64,000 bases of DNA. It comes from Cohnella pontilimi. GTDB taxonomy: Bacteria > Bacillota > Bacilli > Paenibacillales > Paenibacillaceae. Made by a program: the position numbers and the translations under genes. The DNA lies in NCBI RefSeq assembly GCF_005049045.1, contig NZ_SUPK01000001.1:558001-622000 (forward strand), in the 5' to 3' direction. Positions 48,412 to 56,619 of the stretch are shown one piece after another; position 1 is the stretch's first letter, and every line of letters begins with the position of its first letter. The notes under the pieces are model-generated. The model did no database searches and was not told the origin of the DNA. It worked only from the letters and a program-made list of their open reading frames with translations.

Positions 48412-49104
48412 TCACGAATTAATCTCTTCCTCGCGTTTAAGCAGGCGGAACGGCGATACCGCGTTGGCGCGATTGACGCGCCGGATGCCGCGAAACCAGA
48501 GGACGAACATGAAGGGAACCGCCACCCAGATCCATCCTGTGGGGACGGACACCATCATATAATCGTACAGTCCATGCCACAAAACGGGCAGCAGCAGCGC
48601 TAACCCTAAGTGGTAGCGCACTTGCCGTCCGGTTGAAAACTTCGCGCGCCCCATCGAATATCCCATAAACACTCCGAACAACGCGTGACCCGGAACCGGC
48701 AGCAGAGCGCGAATCATTAAAGATCCGAACGAAACAGGCTGAAGAAAAGAATACAAAACGTTTTCAAGGGTGGCGAATCCGAGCGATACGGCCGTCGCAT
48801 AGACGATCCCGTCGTACGGTTCGTCAAATTCGGTATGGTTGAAAATCATATGATATAGCACGAAAAATTTCAGCAGCTCCTCGACTCCGGAAGAGATGAC
48901 GAAGGAAAATACGAATGGGGACTCGCCCAGCCACAACGTTAGACCGCGTTGTAAGATCATGGCCGGAAGCACGATCAGCACGCCGGTCAGGAACAGCTTC
49001 GCCACCATGGGCAGCGGCTCGGCATCGTAGCGGTCCTTCCAATAAAAATAAGCCAGCAGCGCAAGACCAGGCGCCAGTGCGGCCGCCAACACCGACCACA
49101 GCAT
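48412..49104 (-). CDS. prsW: intramembrane metalloprotease PrsW
   Basis: A 230-residue membrane protease that in B. subtilis makes the site-1 cut of the anti-sigma factor RsiW. The glutamate motif is in SSGVEELLKFFVLYHMIF (about residue 70-87), and histidines lie in PVPGHALFGVFMGYSMG (about 139) and LPVLWHGLYDYMM (about 178). Eight hydrophobic spans. ATG at 49104 follows AAAGGAGG. Possible substrate in this window is the anti-sigma factor at 10447, but that is speculative. Confidence 0.92.
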   Translation of the reverse strand: MLWSVLAAALAPGLALLAYFYWKDRYDAEPLPMVAKLFLTGVLIVLPAMILQRGLTLWLGESPFVFSFVISSGVEELLKFFVLYHMIFNHTEFDEPYDGIVYATAVSLGFATLENVLYSFLQPVSFGSLMIRALLPVPGHALFGVFMGYSMGRAKFSTGRQVRYHLGLALLLPVLWHGLYDYMMVSVPTGWIWVAVPFMFVLWFRGIRRVNRANAVSPFRLLKREEEINS

Positions 49105-49204
49105 GAGATGTACCTCCTTTCTCCCGCGGGCGGTGACATACGTTTCATTATACAATGCCCGGAATGGTTACACACCCTCTTCCCAGCAACTTCCGGCGAA
49201 CAAA

Positions 49205-49254
49205 AAAAGGACATTTTGCGAAAAGCGTCACCGCTTTCAACAAAATGCCCTCAG
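49205..49254 (-). terminator. terminator of the MecA-family gene
   Basis: Minus-strand AGGGCATTTTG...CAAAATGTCCT with inner AAAGCG/CGCTTT pairing, then TTTTTTG, about 25 nt after the stop. Confidence 0.82.
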
Positions 49255-49276
49255 ATTGATGCAGATTTCCGCAGGT

Positions 49277-49873
49277 TCAGCCGAAATGATCGGCCAACAC
49301 CTTCACCGCTTGAGACGGAATCACCAACTGCCCGTACTCCTCCAGCACCGCTGGAGTAACCGATGTGGCATCTCCGTATTCGGCGAGTACGGCGATCAAC
49401 GCCTGATAAGCAGAGCTGTCCATGCCTGCCGGATCGAAGCATAAAATCCATTGCCCCTGATACCGGTACAACTGTCCTTCTTCCGTCAAACGGCCCGCCA
49501 ATGTCTTGGCCGCGCCGATGGCGTCTTCGATGTCACGGAATCGATATATAATAGCCTCGCTTTGTTCAAGCGTAACTTCCAATTCGTAAACTTCTTCGTC
49601 CAGCTCGTCTTCCGAGGAAGCGTCGCGTTCCTGCTTGCCTCTTGTGACGATGACGACCATACCTTGAGCGGGCATGGCGAACACTTCCACCGCAAGGGGT
49701 CCGGAAGCGTCGAAACCGAGCTCATTGTAAGCCTGATCCATCATTTCGCTGAACAATTCATGCACCTTTGGAATTTCGCGCCACATGTCTTCCTTCTGGA
49801 TCCCGCGTTCCGTCAAATCGTCGAACGTGAGGAAAATTCGAATTTTGTCTTGGCCGAGCCGTTCCATCCTCAT
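49277..49873 (-). CDS. mecB: MecA/YpbH-family ClpC adaptor protein
   Basis: A 198-residue adaptor that hands substrates to the ClpCP protease. The N-terminal substrate domain begins MRMERLGQDKIRIFLTFDDL and continues ELFSEMMDQAYNELGFDASG. A short acidic linker (ASSEDELDEEVYEL) leads to the ClpC-binding C-terminal domain (YRFRDIEDAIGAAKTL, SSAYQALIAVLAEYGD). Position between prsW and serA suits ypbH (mecB) rather than mecA. ATG at 49873 after AAGGAGGG. A notable inverted repeat spans its promoter. Confidence 0.9.
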   Translation of the reverse strand: MRMERLGQDKIRIFLTFDDLTERGIQKEDMWREIPKVHELFSEMMDQAYNELGFDASGPLAVEVFAMPAQGMVVIVTRGKQERDASSEDELDEEVYELEVTLEQSEAIIYRFRDIEDAIGAAKTLAGRLTEEGQLYRYQGQWILCFDPAGMDSSAYQALIAVLAEYGDATSVTPAVLEEYGQLVIPSQAVKVLADHFG

Positions 49874-49894
49874 CACAGGACCCTCCTTTGTGCA

Positions 49895-49977
49895 CGATGG
49901 GTGATAACAGCGTATGATCGAGCATATAATGTGTGATTGAAATCTGCTTTGACAACATGTTATCACTTCTCCCATCG
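49895..49977. repeat. inverted repeat around the mecB promoter
   Basis: CGATGGG-TGATAACA (49895-49909) recurs inverted as TGTTATCAC...CCCATCG (49958-49977); GTGATAACA/TGTTATCAC is a perfect 9-bp match and CGATGGG/CCCATCG a perfect 7-bp match, with 4 extra nt in one arm. Between the arms the minus strand has TTGTCA and CATTAT 18 nt apart, a likely promoter. It could be paired operator half-sites or one large hairpin. Confidence 0.5.
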
Positions 49978-50006
49978 AAATGCACTAGGGAAAACCCACA
50001 GACAGG

Positions 50007-50048
50007 AAAAAACGGCCCCGCGTCCGTAAATCCGGAAGCCGAGGGCCG
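50007..50048 (-). terminator. terminator of the 118-residue protein gene
   Basis: Minus-strand CGGCCC...GGGCCG (24-nt loop, further pairing possible) then TTTTTTCC, 17 nt after the stop. Confidence 0.75.
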
Positions 50049-50065
50049 CTGACGAAAAGCCTGGA

Positions 50066-50422
50066 TTATATGCTGTGCTGATTGTTCTGGGACAAGATTT
50101 CGTTGATTTCTTGTTTGACATGGGGGTCGCGGGAAGCAAGATGCTCCACCTCGTCGAGTCCGGCGGTGCCGGACTTCGAGACGGCCGAATTGCTGCTGCC
50201 CGCATGATGCGAATTGCTTTTGCCGGACGACGAACCCAAGAAGCCGCCGGAAAATTTCAAATCGATACCTTTTTGCATCACGTTCTCTTTCATGTCGCTC
50301 ATCCGCTGCCTGAGCATTTGCCCGACTCCGTCGGCGATCGCGGACATGTTCCGGTTGCGCTGAATCATCATGCACAAAGCCGCCCCCGCCAGACCGCCCA
50401 TCACGAAAGTCCCGAGTCTCAT
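50066..50422 (-). CDS. 118-residue protein of unknown function
   Basis: Begins MRLGTFVMGGLAGAALCMMI, a short hydrophobic N-terminal anchor, followed by a charged helix (MLRQRMSDMKENVMQKGID), a Gly/Ser-rich stretch (GGFLGSSSGKSNSHHAGSS) and a helical tail (HVKQEINEILSQNN). The general shape recalls YtxH-like envelope stress proteins but no family is assigned. ATG at 50422 after AAGGAGG. Monocistronic, with its own terminator. Confidence 0.7.
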   Translation of the reverse strand: MRLGTFVMGGLAGAALCMMIQRNRNMSAIADGVGQMLRQRMSDMKENVMQKGIDLKFSGGFLGSSSGKSNSHHAGSSNSAVSKSGTAGLDEVEHLASRDPHVKQEINEILSQNNQHSI

Positions 50423-50578
50423 ATTGCCACCTCCTTGTCTTTATCCTTATTGTGACCGGGTGAGCCTAGGTCATGCTCCATCAAAATAAGGAAGACGGTC
50501 CCGTGTCGAACCATGAAGGATGTGTTACAATCGGGACGAATTTAGATTTTCTCAAATTTACGGAGGTTAAGAACAACC

Positions 50579-51502
50579 ATGACTCGACGACGCTCAGCTT
50601 CTCTCTGGACCACCACCGCATGCGCGGCGACTTTACTGATGGCATTGACCGGCTGCGGTTCCCAAAACTCGCCGGCGGCCCAACCGTCGAGTCCCTCCGC
50701 TTCTCCGGCCGCCTCGGCTTCCGCAACGCCTTCGGCAACGGCTTCACAGCCGGCCCCCAGCGCATCGGCATCGGCATCGGCCTCGACGGATACAAACGCC
50801 GCGAACCCGACTCCATCCGCTTCGTCAGCTCCCAACACCGTAGACACTGCAGCAGGAAAGACATACCGGATGAACAAAGCCTATAACATCGTGCCGATCG
50901 ATAAAACGAAATCGCCGGACAAAGTCGTGCTGCTCACGTTCGACGACGGTCCGAAGGAAGAAGCAACGTTGAAACCGCTGCTTGACGCCTTGGATAAACA
51001 CCATGCCAAAGCCATTTTCTTTGTCAACGGTTATCGCATCAAAGCACATCCGGAGCTTCTGAAGGAAATTGACGCACGCGGGCAAATCATCGGCAATCAT
51101 TCTTATGATCACATCATGCTGGGCAAGGAGAAAGAACCTAAAATCCGCGATCAAATCGAACGCGTTCAAAGTCAGGTCAAAGAATTGACGGGCAAAACAC
51201 CGGAATTTTTCCGTCCCCCGTTCGCTTCTTCCAATGACGCAGTGCGCAATGTGTCCAAAGAAAACGGCCTGTTGTTCATGACCTGGTCGAACGGCTCGCT
51301 CGACTGGGATTTGGGCAAAAAGGTGACGAACAAGCCACAAGCGGTTATCGACAACGTCATGAAGCAGCTTCACCCCGGCGCGAACATCCTGATGCACGAG
51401 CTCCCTTGGACAGGTGAAGCGCTGGACAGCCTGCTGACCCAGCTCGAAGCTAAGGGCTACTCCTTCGTCGACCCGAACACGATTGAAGTGAATGTGAAGT
51501 AA
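50579..51502 (+). CDS. polysaccharide deacetylase lipoprotein
   Basis: A 307-residue exported enzyme of the NodB homology family. The lipoprotein signal TTTACAATLLMALTGC lipidates C26. A Ser/Ala/Pro-rich linker fills residues 28-90. The catalytic domain shows LLTFDDGP (about residue 118), GNHSYDH (about 172), RPPFAS (about 208) and ILMHELPW (about 271), i.e. the metal Asp-His-His set. It probably deacetylates peptidoglycan or another N-acetylated glycan. ATG at 50579 after CGGAGG. Plus strand, unlike its neighbours. Confidence 0.93.
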   Translation: MTRRRSASLWTTTACAATLLMALTGCGSQNSPAAQPSSPSASPAASASATPSATASQPAPSASASASASTDTNAANPTPSASSAPNTVDTAAGKTYRMNKAYNIVPIDKTKSPDKVVLLTFDDGPKEEATLKPLLDALDKHHAKAIFFVNGYRIKAHPELLKEIDARGQIIGNHSYDHIMLGKEKEPKIRDQIERVQSQVKELTGKTPEFFRPPFASSNDAVRNVSKENGLLFMTWSNGSLDWDLGKKVTNKPQAVIDNVMKQLHPGANILMHELPWTGEALDSLLTQLEAKGYSFVDPNTIEVNVK

Positions 51503-51513
51503 ATAGACAACGC

Positions 51514-51546
51514 AAAATCCCCTTCACTCCGGTGAAGGGGATTTTT
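51514..51546. terminator. bidirectional terminator between the deacetylase and the 98-residue gene
   Basis: AAAATCCCCTTCA-CTCC-GGTGAAGGGGATTTTT; T-runs on both sides allow it to end the plus-strand deacetylase transcript and the minus-strand operon. Confidence 0.9.
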
Positions 51547-51558
51547 GGTTTAGTTTGC

Positions 51559-51855
51559 CTATGCGCCGTAATGCTGCCTTCCCCACCACACCAAGCCGGC
51601 GACGAGCCCGACAAACAATACCAGAAGTACGCGGTAAAACCAGCGGGTTAATTGGACTCGTTTAGACGGATGCACGGCCGCTCTGGGAGGCATACCGGTT
51701 TCCGGAATGCCGGACGCTGCCGCCGTTTCGGCGATTGCCTTCTCCAGTTCTTCCAGCGTCATCGGTTCGTCATTATTTTCTGCCGCCTCACTCAAGGCAT
51801 GCTTCTTTGCATCCCGATACCGGCTCCATACCGAAGAGGTATCTTGGTCGTTCAT
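51559..51855 (-). CDS. 98-residue tail-anchored protein of unknown function
   Basis: A soluble N-terminal part (SVWSRYRDAKKHALSEAAEN, MTLEELEKAIAETAAASG) followed by a single transmembrane helix near the C-terminus (FYRVLLVLFVGLVAGLVWWG). ATG at 51855 after GGAGGGAG. Its start overlaps the CPBP gene stop (ATGA), so the two are coupled. Not recognised; a partner of the membrane protease is possible. Confidence 0.7.
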   Translation of the reverse strand: MNDQDTSSVWSRYRDAKKHALSEAAENNDEPMTLEELEKAIAETAAASGIPETGMPPRAAVHPSKRVQLTRWFYRVLLVLFVGLVAGLVWWGRQHYGA

Positions 51856-52448
51856 TCTTTCTCCCTCCGAAAACGAATAATGAGGCCCATAATCAAATCG
51901 ATGAGAAAATGCGCGGCAATAGGCGCCCAAATGGTGCCGGATTGAATGAAAATCCAGCCCAGTCCGTAGCTGATAGAGAAAACGAGTCCGGTCGGGATCC
52001 AATGCCGCAAATAGCGGACATGAATCGCCGCGAATACGATGCTGGTCCAATAGGGACCAATCGCATGCTGGATCGCGCCGCGGAATAAAACTTCCTCACA
52101 AATGCTCACGATCAAAGAAATCAACGCAATATGCCACACCGGCCTGGCCTTAAAAAGCCGCTCGTTGACGCCGCCGTCGTCGGATACTTCATCCGGCACC
52201 CAGCGAGAAATCGCAACATCCGCAAGCAATACCGCCGCGGCCAGTCCGGCTCCCCACCCCAAAAAATTCAAGCTGGACGGAAACTCCATAAGCCGAAACG
52301 GATTTCGACTCTGCAAAAAAAGCCAGACGGAGCCGATAATCAAAGTAAGCAGTTGAGTCAGATATAAATTGACAAGCAGCATCCGGTCGCTTAAATCGTC
52401 GACGGACACACTGCGAAGTTTCAATTTGCGCATGTCGAATTTTCTCAT
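51852..52448 (-). CDS. CPBP (CAAX/Abi) family intramembrane metalloprotease
   Basis: A 198-residue membrane protein with the three CPBP motifs: SICEEVLFRGAIQH (about residue 118), IVFAAIHVRYL (about 138) and APIAAHFLIDLIMG (about 174), giving the EE-R, H and H-D active site. Five or six hydrophobic helices. Possible counterpart of ypbD, which lies in this region of B. subtilis. ATG at 52448 after AGAGGG. Substrates unknown. Confidence 0.88.
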   Translation of the reverse strand: MRKFDMRKLKLRSVSVDDLSDRMLLVNLYLTQLLTLIIGSVWLFLQSRNPFRLMEFPSSLNFLGWGAGLAAAVLLADVAISRWVPDEVSDDGGVNERLFKARPVWHIALISLIVSICEEVLFRGAIQHAIGPYWTSIVFAAIHVRYLRHWIPTGLVFSISYGLGWIFIQSGTIWAPIAAHFLIDLIMGLIIRFRREKE

Positions 52449-52553
52449 TATCCCTCTGAAAACCGTCAATTTTTGTATGTTCAACACCGGAAACTTTTTC
52501 TATACTAGAGACGACATTCACGACCAAAACCCGAGACATTCAAAGGAGTAATC

Positions 52554-53477
52554 ATGGAAAAGCGTTTGAACCGTACCGACCTTGGCTTCTCACTTGCCTT
52601 TCTGCTTATGCTCGTCATCGCGATCGGAGCGTTTTTTTATGGAGTGAAAGTTGGGACCGAGAGAGCCGCAGCCAAACAGCAAGAGCAGAATGCAGCGAAG
52701 GACACCACAGCCAAACCAGCTCCGAACGCTTACCAGCAGCAAGATCTCGTGTCTTTTTATCATACCGTATTTTTGCCTTACCGTGAATTTCAATCCGATT
52801 TCTTCAAGGCGCAAAGCAAGTGGTCGGGAGATCCGTCCGCCGATTTGTCCGCTTCCCTGAAGGAGCTGGCGAAGACGGCCGACGCCAAATATGAAACGAT
52901 CAGCACAGCTTATGTCCCGGTTTCCTCCCCGCTGCTGAAGGACGCGCAGAACGACTATCTCAAAAGCTTGAAGCTTTTCTCCGAAAGCTTCGCTTCCCAA
53001 GCAAGCGGGGCGAATAAAGCCGACGCGGCGAAACTCATGAAAAACCTGCAAGCGAATGCCTTTTACACGGACGGTCTCCGGTATGCGCTGTCCGGTCAAA
53101 ACGCCTATTACCGGTCGATGCTCAAATGGGGCGCTACGGTCAACACGGAGTTTCCGGATGATTTCAAAAGTCCCGCGTCCTTGGATCTGAGCCGTTGGAA
53201 GACGCTGTCTCTCCTGGTGAAAAACAAAGTGATCGCCGATTACTTGTCCGAAAATGCATTGTTCACCGAGTTTCTGCCGCAGGATCTCACTGCACGGATC
53301 GACGAGTTCATCCGCTCCGGCCAAGCGGCCAAAATGAAGCAGACTTCGCTCCGCTCCATCGCGGAGCTTCTCACCGGCACGGACGCCGTCCGCAGCGGCG
53401 ATTTTCTGGACAGCAAAACGAAACTTTACGGCCGCGAGCAGCTCCCCCAGCTGCCTTTCTTCGTACCGGACAAGTAA
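52554..53477 (+). CDS. membrane-anchored protein of unknown function
   Basis: A 307-residue protein with one N-terminal transmembrane segment (FSLAFLLMLVIAIGAFFYGV, about residue 12-31), a polar linker (TERAAAKQQEQNAAKDTTAK), and a largely helical exported domain (DLVSFYHTVFLPYREFQSDF, LSRWKTLSLLVKNKVIADYL). No known domain is recognised. ATG at 52554 after AAAGGAG. It is divergent from the CPBP gene and precedes serA by 205 nt. Confidence 0.72.
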   Translation: MEKRLNRTDLGFSLAFLLMLVIAIGAFFYGVKVGTERAAAKQQEQNAAKDTTAKPAPNAYQQQDLVSFYHTVFLPYREFQSDFFKAQSKWSGDPSADLSASLKELAKTADAKYETISTAYVPVSSPLLKDAQNDYLKSLKLFSESFASQASGANKADAAKLMKNLQANAFYTDGLRYALSGQNAYYRSMLKWGATVNTEFPDDFKSPASLDLSRWKTLSLLVKNKVIADYLSENALFTEFLPQDLTARIDEFIRSGQAAKMKQTSLRSIAELLTGTDAVRSGDFLDSKTKLYGREQLPQLPFFVPDK

Positions 53478-53512
53478 TATACGCAAGTTTTCGTTTTTTG
53501 TCGCATATTGGA

Positions 53513-53542
53513 TTGCCATAACATGTCTTATTGCTATAAAAT
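53513..53542 (+). promoter_or_regulatory. probable serA promoter
   Basis: TTGCCA (53513-53518), 18 nt, TAAAAT (53537-53542); an overlapping TATAAA at 16 nt is an alternative. The untranslated leader would be about 130 nt. It contains TCCGC-CCGGAA-GCGGA and a T-rich tract (TGTTTTCTTTTT) but no T-box motif. Confidence 0.5.
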
Positions 53543-53682
53543 AATAGGAACATCCGAAGTGACTGAAGTTGCGCAGGCCGCCCTCAATGCGCCGTTGTCC
53601 GCCCGGAAGCGGATGCGGAGCCGAGGGTGTTTTCTTTTTCCAGGGGGTCTGCAGAAAAGAGGATTTCGAAGGGGGATTTCGC

Positions 53683-55275
53683 ATGTTTAAAGTGTTGGTG
53701 TCGGATCCGATCAGCGATCTGGGGATTTCGTTGCTGATTGAGGCATCGGATATCGCGGTCGACAAAAAAACCGGGCTGACCGAAGACGAGCTCGTGGGCA
53801 TTATTGGAGAATACGACGCACTGCTCGTCCGCAGCCAAACGAAAGTGACCGAGCGGATCATGAGCGCCGGGAAACAGCTGAAGGTGATCGGCCGTGCGGG
53901 TGTCGGCGTCGATAATATCGATTTGGACGCCGCTACGAAACGGGGCATTATCGTCATCAACGCGCCGGACGGCAACACCATTACCACATGTGAACACACC
54001 TTCGCCATGATGATGGCGCTGGCCCGCCATATTCCGCAAGCGTATTTAAAAACCGTGGGCGGTGTCTGGGATCGCAAATCGTTCGTCGGCGTCGAGCTTC
54101 GCAACAAAGTGCTGGGCGTGCTCGGCATGGGACGCATCGGCAGCGAAGTCGCCGCGCGGGCCAAAGCTTTCGGGATGGACGTTTACGGCTACGACCCCTT
54201 CCTGACCGAAGAACGCGCGGAGAAGCTGGGCGTGAAGCTCGCATCCGTCGAAGACATTATCCGGGACGCGGACTTTATCACCGTGCATACGCCGCTTACT
54301 CCCGAAACCCGCCATATGATCGGAAAGGAACAGTTTGCGAAAATTAAAAAAGGCGTTCGTATCGTCAACTGTGCCCGTGGCGGAATCATCGACGAGAAAG
54401 CGCTGGTGGAAGCCATCGACGCCGGGATCGTCGCGGGAGCCGCATTCGACGTGTTCGAAGAAGAGCCGCCGGCGCCTGACCATCCGTTCCTTAGCCATCC
54501 TAAAATTATCGTGACTCCGCATTTGGGTGCCTCCACCGTGGAAGCCCAGGAAAATGTGGCGATCGACGTCTCCGAGCAGCTGCTGCATATTTTGCGCGAC
54601 GAACCGTTCAAGAACGCGGTCAACATGCCGCCCGTTCCCGCGGATGTGCTCTCGAAGCTGGAGCCGTACTTTTCCCTCGGCAAAAAACTGGGCAGCTTCG
54701 CCGCGCAAATCGCCGAAGGTCCGGTCAAGGAAATCGTCATCAATTATGCGGGCGAGCTTGCGGACGTCGATACCCAGCCGTTAAACCGCTACGTCGTACA
54801 AGGCGTGCTGGCCTGCCATCTCGGCTCCGACCAAGTGAACGTGGTGAACGCTATGCATCTGGCCAAGTCCCGCGGCGTGAACATCGTCGTCTCCAAAACG
54901 CAGGCCACCAAGGGCTTCACCAACCAGGTAAGCGTGACCCTCCGCACGACCAAAGAAGAACGCTTGGTCGCCGGCACGCTGCTGAACGGATTCGGAGCAC
55001 GCATTACGCAAGTGGACAAGTTCCCGGTGGACGTCGAGCCGCAAGGACACCTGCTCCTCGTTTCACACCACGACAAACCGGGCATCATCGGCCGTGTAGG
55101 CACCCTGCTGGGAACCAACGACGTCAACATCGCGACGATGCAGGTCGGCCGTACGATCGTAGGCGGCGCGGCCATCATGGTACTCGGAGTCGACAAAGGC
55201 GTGACGAAAGACGTTTTGGCGCAATTAACCGCCCTGCCGGACTTGAACAACGCGAAGGAAATCCAGTTGTACTAA
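53683..55275 (+). CDS. serA: D-3-phosphoglycerate dehydrogenase
   Basis: A 530-residue enzyme opening serine synthesis. NAD motif GVLGMGRIGSEVAARAKAFG is near residue 145, RGGIIDEKAL near 231 and the catalytic histidine in TPHLGASTVEAQENVA near 282. After the substrate domains comes an intervening ASB domain (about 320-450) and a terminal ACT domain (HHDKPGIIGRVGTLLGTNDV), the serine sensor of long-form enzymes. ATG at 53683 after GAAGGGGG; the frame open from 53569 has no site. Plus strand. Confidence 0.96.
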   Translation: MFKVLVSDPISDLGISLLIEASDIAVDKKTGLTEDELVGIIGEYDALLVRSQTKVTERIMSAGKQLKVIGRAGVGVDNIDLDAATKRGIIVINAPDGNTITTCEHTFAMMMALARHIPQAYLKTVGGVWDRKSFVGVELRNKVLGVLGMGRIGSEVAARAKAFGMDVYGYDPFLTEERAEKLGVKLASVEDIIRDADFITVHTPLTPETRHMIGKEQFAKIKKGVRIVNCARGGIIDEKALVEAIDAGIVAGAAFDVFEEEPPAPDHPFLSHPKIIVTPHLGASTVEAQENVAIDVSEQLLHILRDEPFKNAVNMPPVPADVLSKLEPYFSLGKKLGSFAAQIAEGPVKEIVINYAGELADVDTQPLNRYVVQGVLACHLGSDQVNVVNAMHLAKSRGVNIVVSKTQATKGFTNQVSVTLRTTKEERLVAGTLLNGFGARITQVDKFPVDVEPQGHLLLVSHHDKPGIIGRVGTLLGTNDVNIATMQVGRTIVGGAAIMVLGVDKGVTKDVLAQLTALPDLNNAKEIQLY

Positions 55276-55290
55276 TTCGTCGCTGACGAC

Positions 55291-55326
55291 AAAACCTCCC
55301 GTCCGTTTACACGGCGGGAGGTTTTT
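55291..55326. terminator. bidirectional terminator between serA and the MFS gene
   Basis: AAAACCTCCCG-TCCGTTTACACGG-CGGGAGGTTTTT, T-runs on both strands. The MFS stop codon lies in the loop. Confidence 0.88.
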
Positions 55327-56581
55327 GCGTCAGCGTCTGTTTGACCCTGACAGAATTGCGCCTTGTGACTAAGCCGATCATGCCGAACTGCATCGCGGCC
55401 GTCACGACCAGCACGATCGGCAGCGCAGGAGACTCCGGATTGCCTACGAAGAGAATCAGCAAATAAATCGAGATCACTCGGCCGGTATTCAAGAACACTT
55501 CGCGCAGCACCACCGACTCGATGCGAAAGTGCCCTTTCAGCGGTAAAAAGTCCATCATCCGGTAGTAGTAAGACGTCAACGTGTTAATGGTCAACGGATT
55601 AAATAACGAAAATATGACCATGAACGATATGACCGTCCACGTGTTTACGCCCGCCATCAGCACAGACGCGGCCATGAAGACGAAAGCCGAAGACAAGAAC
55701 AGCTCGGTGCGCACCCGGCTCCGGTCTTTTTGCCTGGAGATGAGGAACCCCGTCAAAATCGTGAGCAAAGAGAACAAGACGGCAAGCAGTCCCACCCAGT
55801 CCTCCCTCTTCACGGCTTGGAAAAGCAATATATTCGGGAGAAAGAGCATAATGCCCTGAAACAGTCCGAGAAAAACGAAGCTGAACAGCGATTTCAACCA
55901 GGTCGGCTCGCGCTTCATCATCAGAACGGTGAACTTCAAATAATAGGTGCGCCGGTTGGATTCGATTTTGCGTATTTTCGTGCTGAAGAGCGATGCGACG
56001 GCGAACAAGGCGCACGCGACGGCGAACGTAATCATGTAACCGTGCAATCCCTCGAACCGGCTGATCAGAAATCCCGAGATCGCCGGACCGGCCAATCCCG
56101 CCGAGTTAAACACGATCATGTTGACCGCCAAAAATTTGGCCCGGTTTTCTTCATTCGTGACGTCGTACATCAGGACCAAATACCCCGTCCAGTAGAGCCC
56201 CAGCGCCGTTCCGTTAAATAGAGCAAACCATGGATAATAAGTTACGACCTGCTCCCTCGCGAAAACGACGATCAGAAAAAATACGGCGATCAGCACGATG
56301 CCCAGCCGGTAAGTCACCATCCGGTCTTTCTTTTTGGCGATCCATCCCCCCAGGGCGAAGGCGACAGGTGTCATTCCGTAGACGATGATGTTGAATACGC
56401 CGTTTATCCACAAATTCTCCGTCAGCCGCCATAAGTACAAGTTCAGGAACAGCCCCGACATGGAAGCCCCGATTTGAAAGCATCCGTGAATAAAAAGGGC
56501 CACATAGGCTTCCTTGGATAAACCATTCTTCGCCCCATTATTGCCGGCAAAGGTTGCAATCCATCGTTGTCTTAAGCTCAT
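55307..56581 (-). CDS. major facilitator superfamily transporter
   Basis: A 424-residue membrane protein with about 12 helices. Family-type segments are GGWIAKKKDRMVTYRLG (loop 2-3, about residue 78), GTALGLYWTGYLVLMYDVT, and ISGFLISRFEGLHGY. The central basic loop KIRKIESNRRTYYLK separates the halves. The substrate cannot be told. ATG at 56581. Convergent with serA, sharing a terminator; not part of the res operon behind it. Confidence 0.85.
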   Translation of the reverse strand: MSLRQRWIATFAGNNGAKNGLSKEAYVALFIHGCFQIGASMSGLFLNLYLWRLTENLWINGVFNIIVYGMTPVAFALGGWIAKKKDRMVTYRLGIVLIAVFFLIVVFAREQVVTYYPWFALFNGTALGLYWTGYLVLMYDVTNEENRAKFLAVNMIVFNSAGLAGPAISGFLISRFEGLHGYMITFAVACALFAVASLFSTKIRKIESNRRTYYLKFTVLMMKREPTWLKSLFSFVFLGLFQGIMLFLPNILLFQAVKREDWVGLLAVLFSLLTILTGFLISRQKDRSRVRTELFLSSAFVFMAASVLMAGVNTWTVISFMVIFSLFNPLTINTLTSYYYRMMDFLPLKGHFRIESVVLREVFLNTGRVISIYLLILFVGNPESPALPIVLVVTAAMQFGMIGLVTRRNSVRVKQTLTQKPPAV

Positions 56582-56619
56582 GCCGGTTTCCCTCCCCGAC
56601 GCAAATCTCCATCCCCATA

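Noticed and set aside
48155-48415. 86-codon minus-strand frame overlapping the zinc-ribbon gene
   Set aside because: The 53-residue frame has the ribosome binding site and paired cysteines; the longer frame has neither.
50590-50830. Low-complexity Ser/Ala/Pro region as a repeat element
   Set aside because: It is an in-frame linker of the deacetylase lipoprotein, common in exported enzymes.
53545-53682. T-box or serine riboswitch in the serA leader
   Set aside because: No T-box consensus (AGGGTGGNACCGCG-like) and no clear terminator/antiterminator pair; only a 5-bp hairpin and a T-rich tract.
52590-54164. 524-codon open frame on the minus strand
   Set aside because: It crosses the 52554 gene, the intergenic gap and the serA start; composition and the lack of a start site mark it as a shadow.
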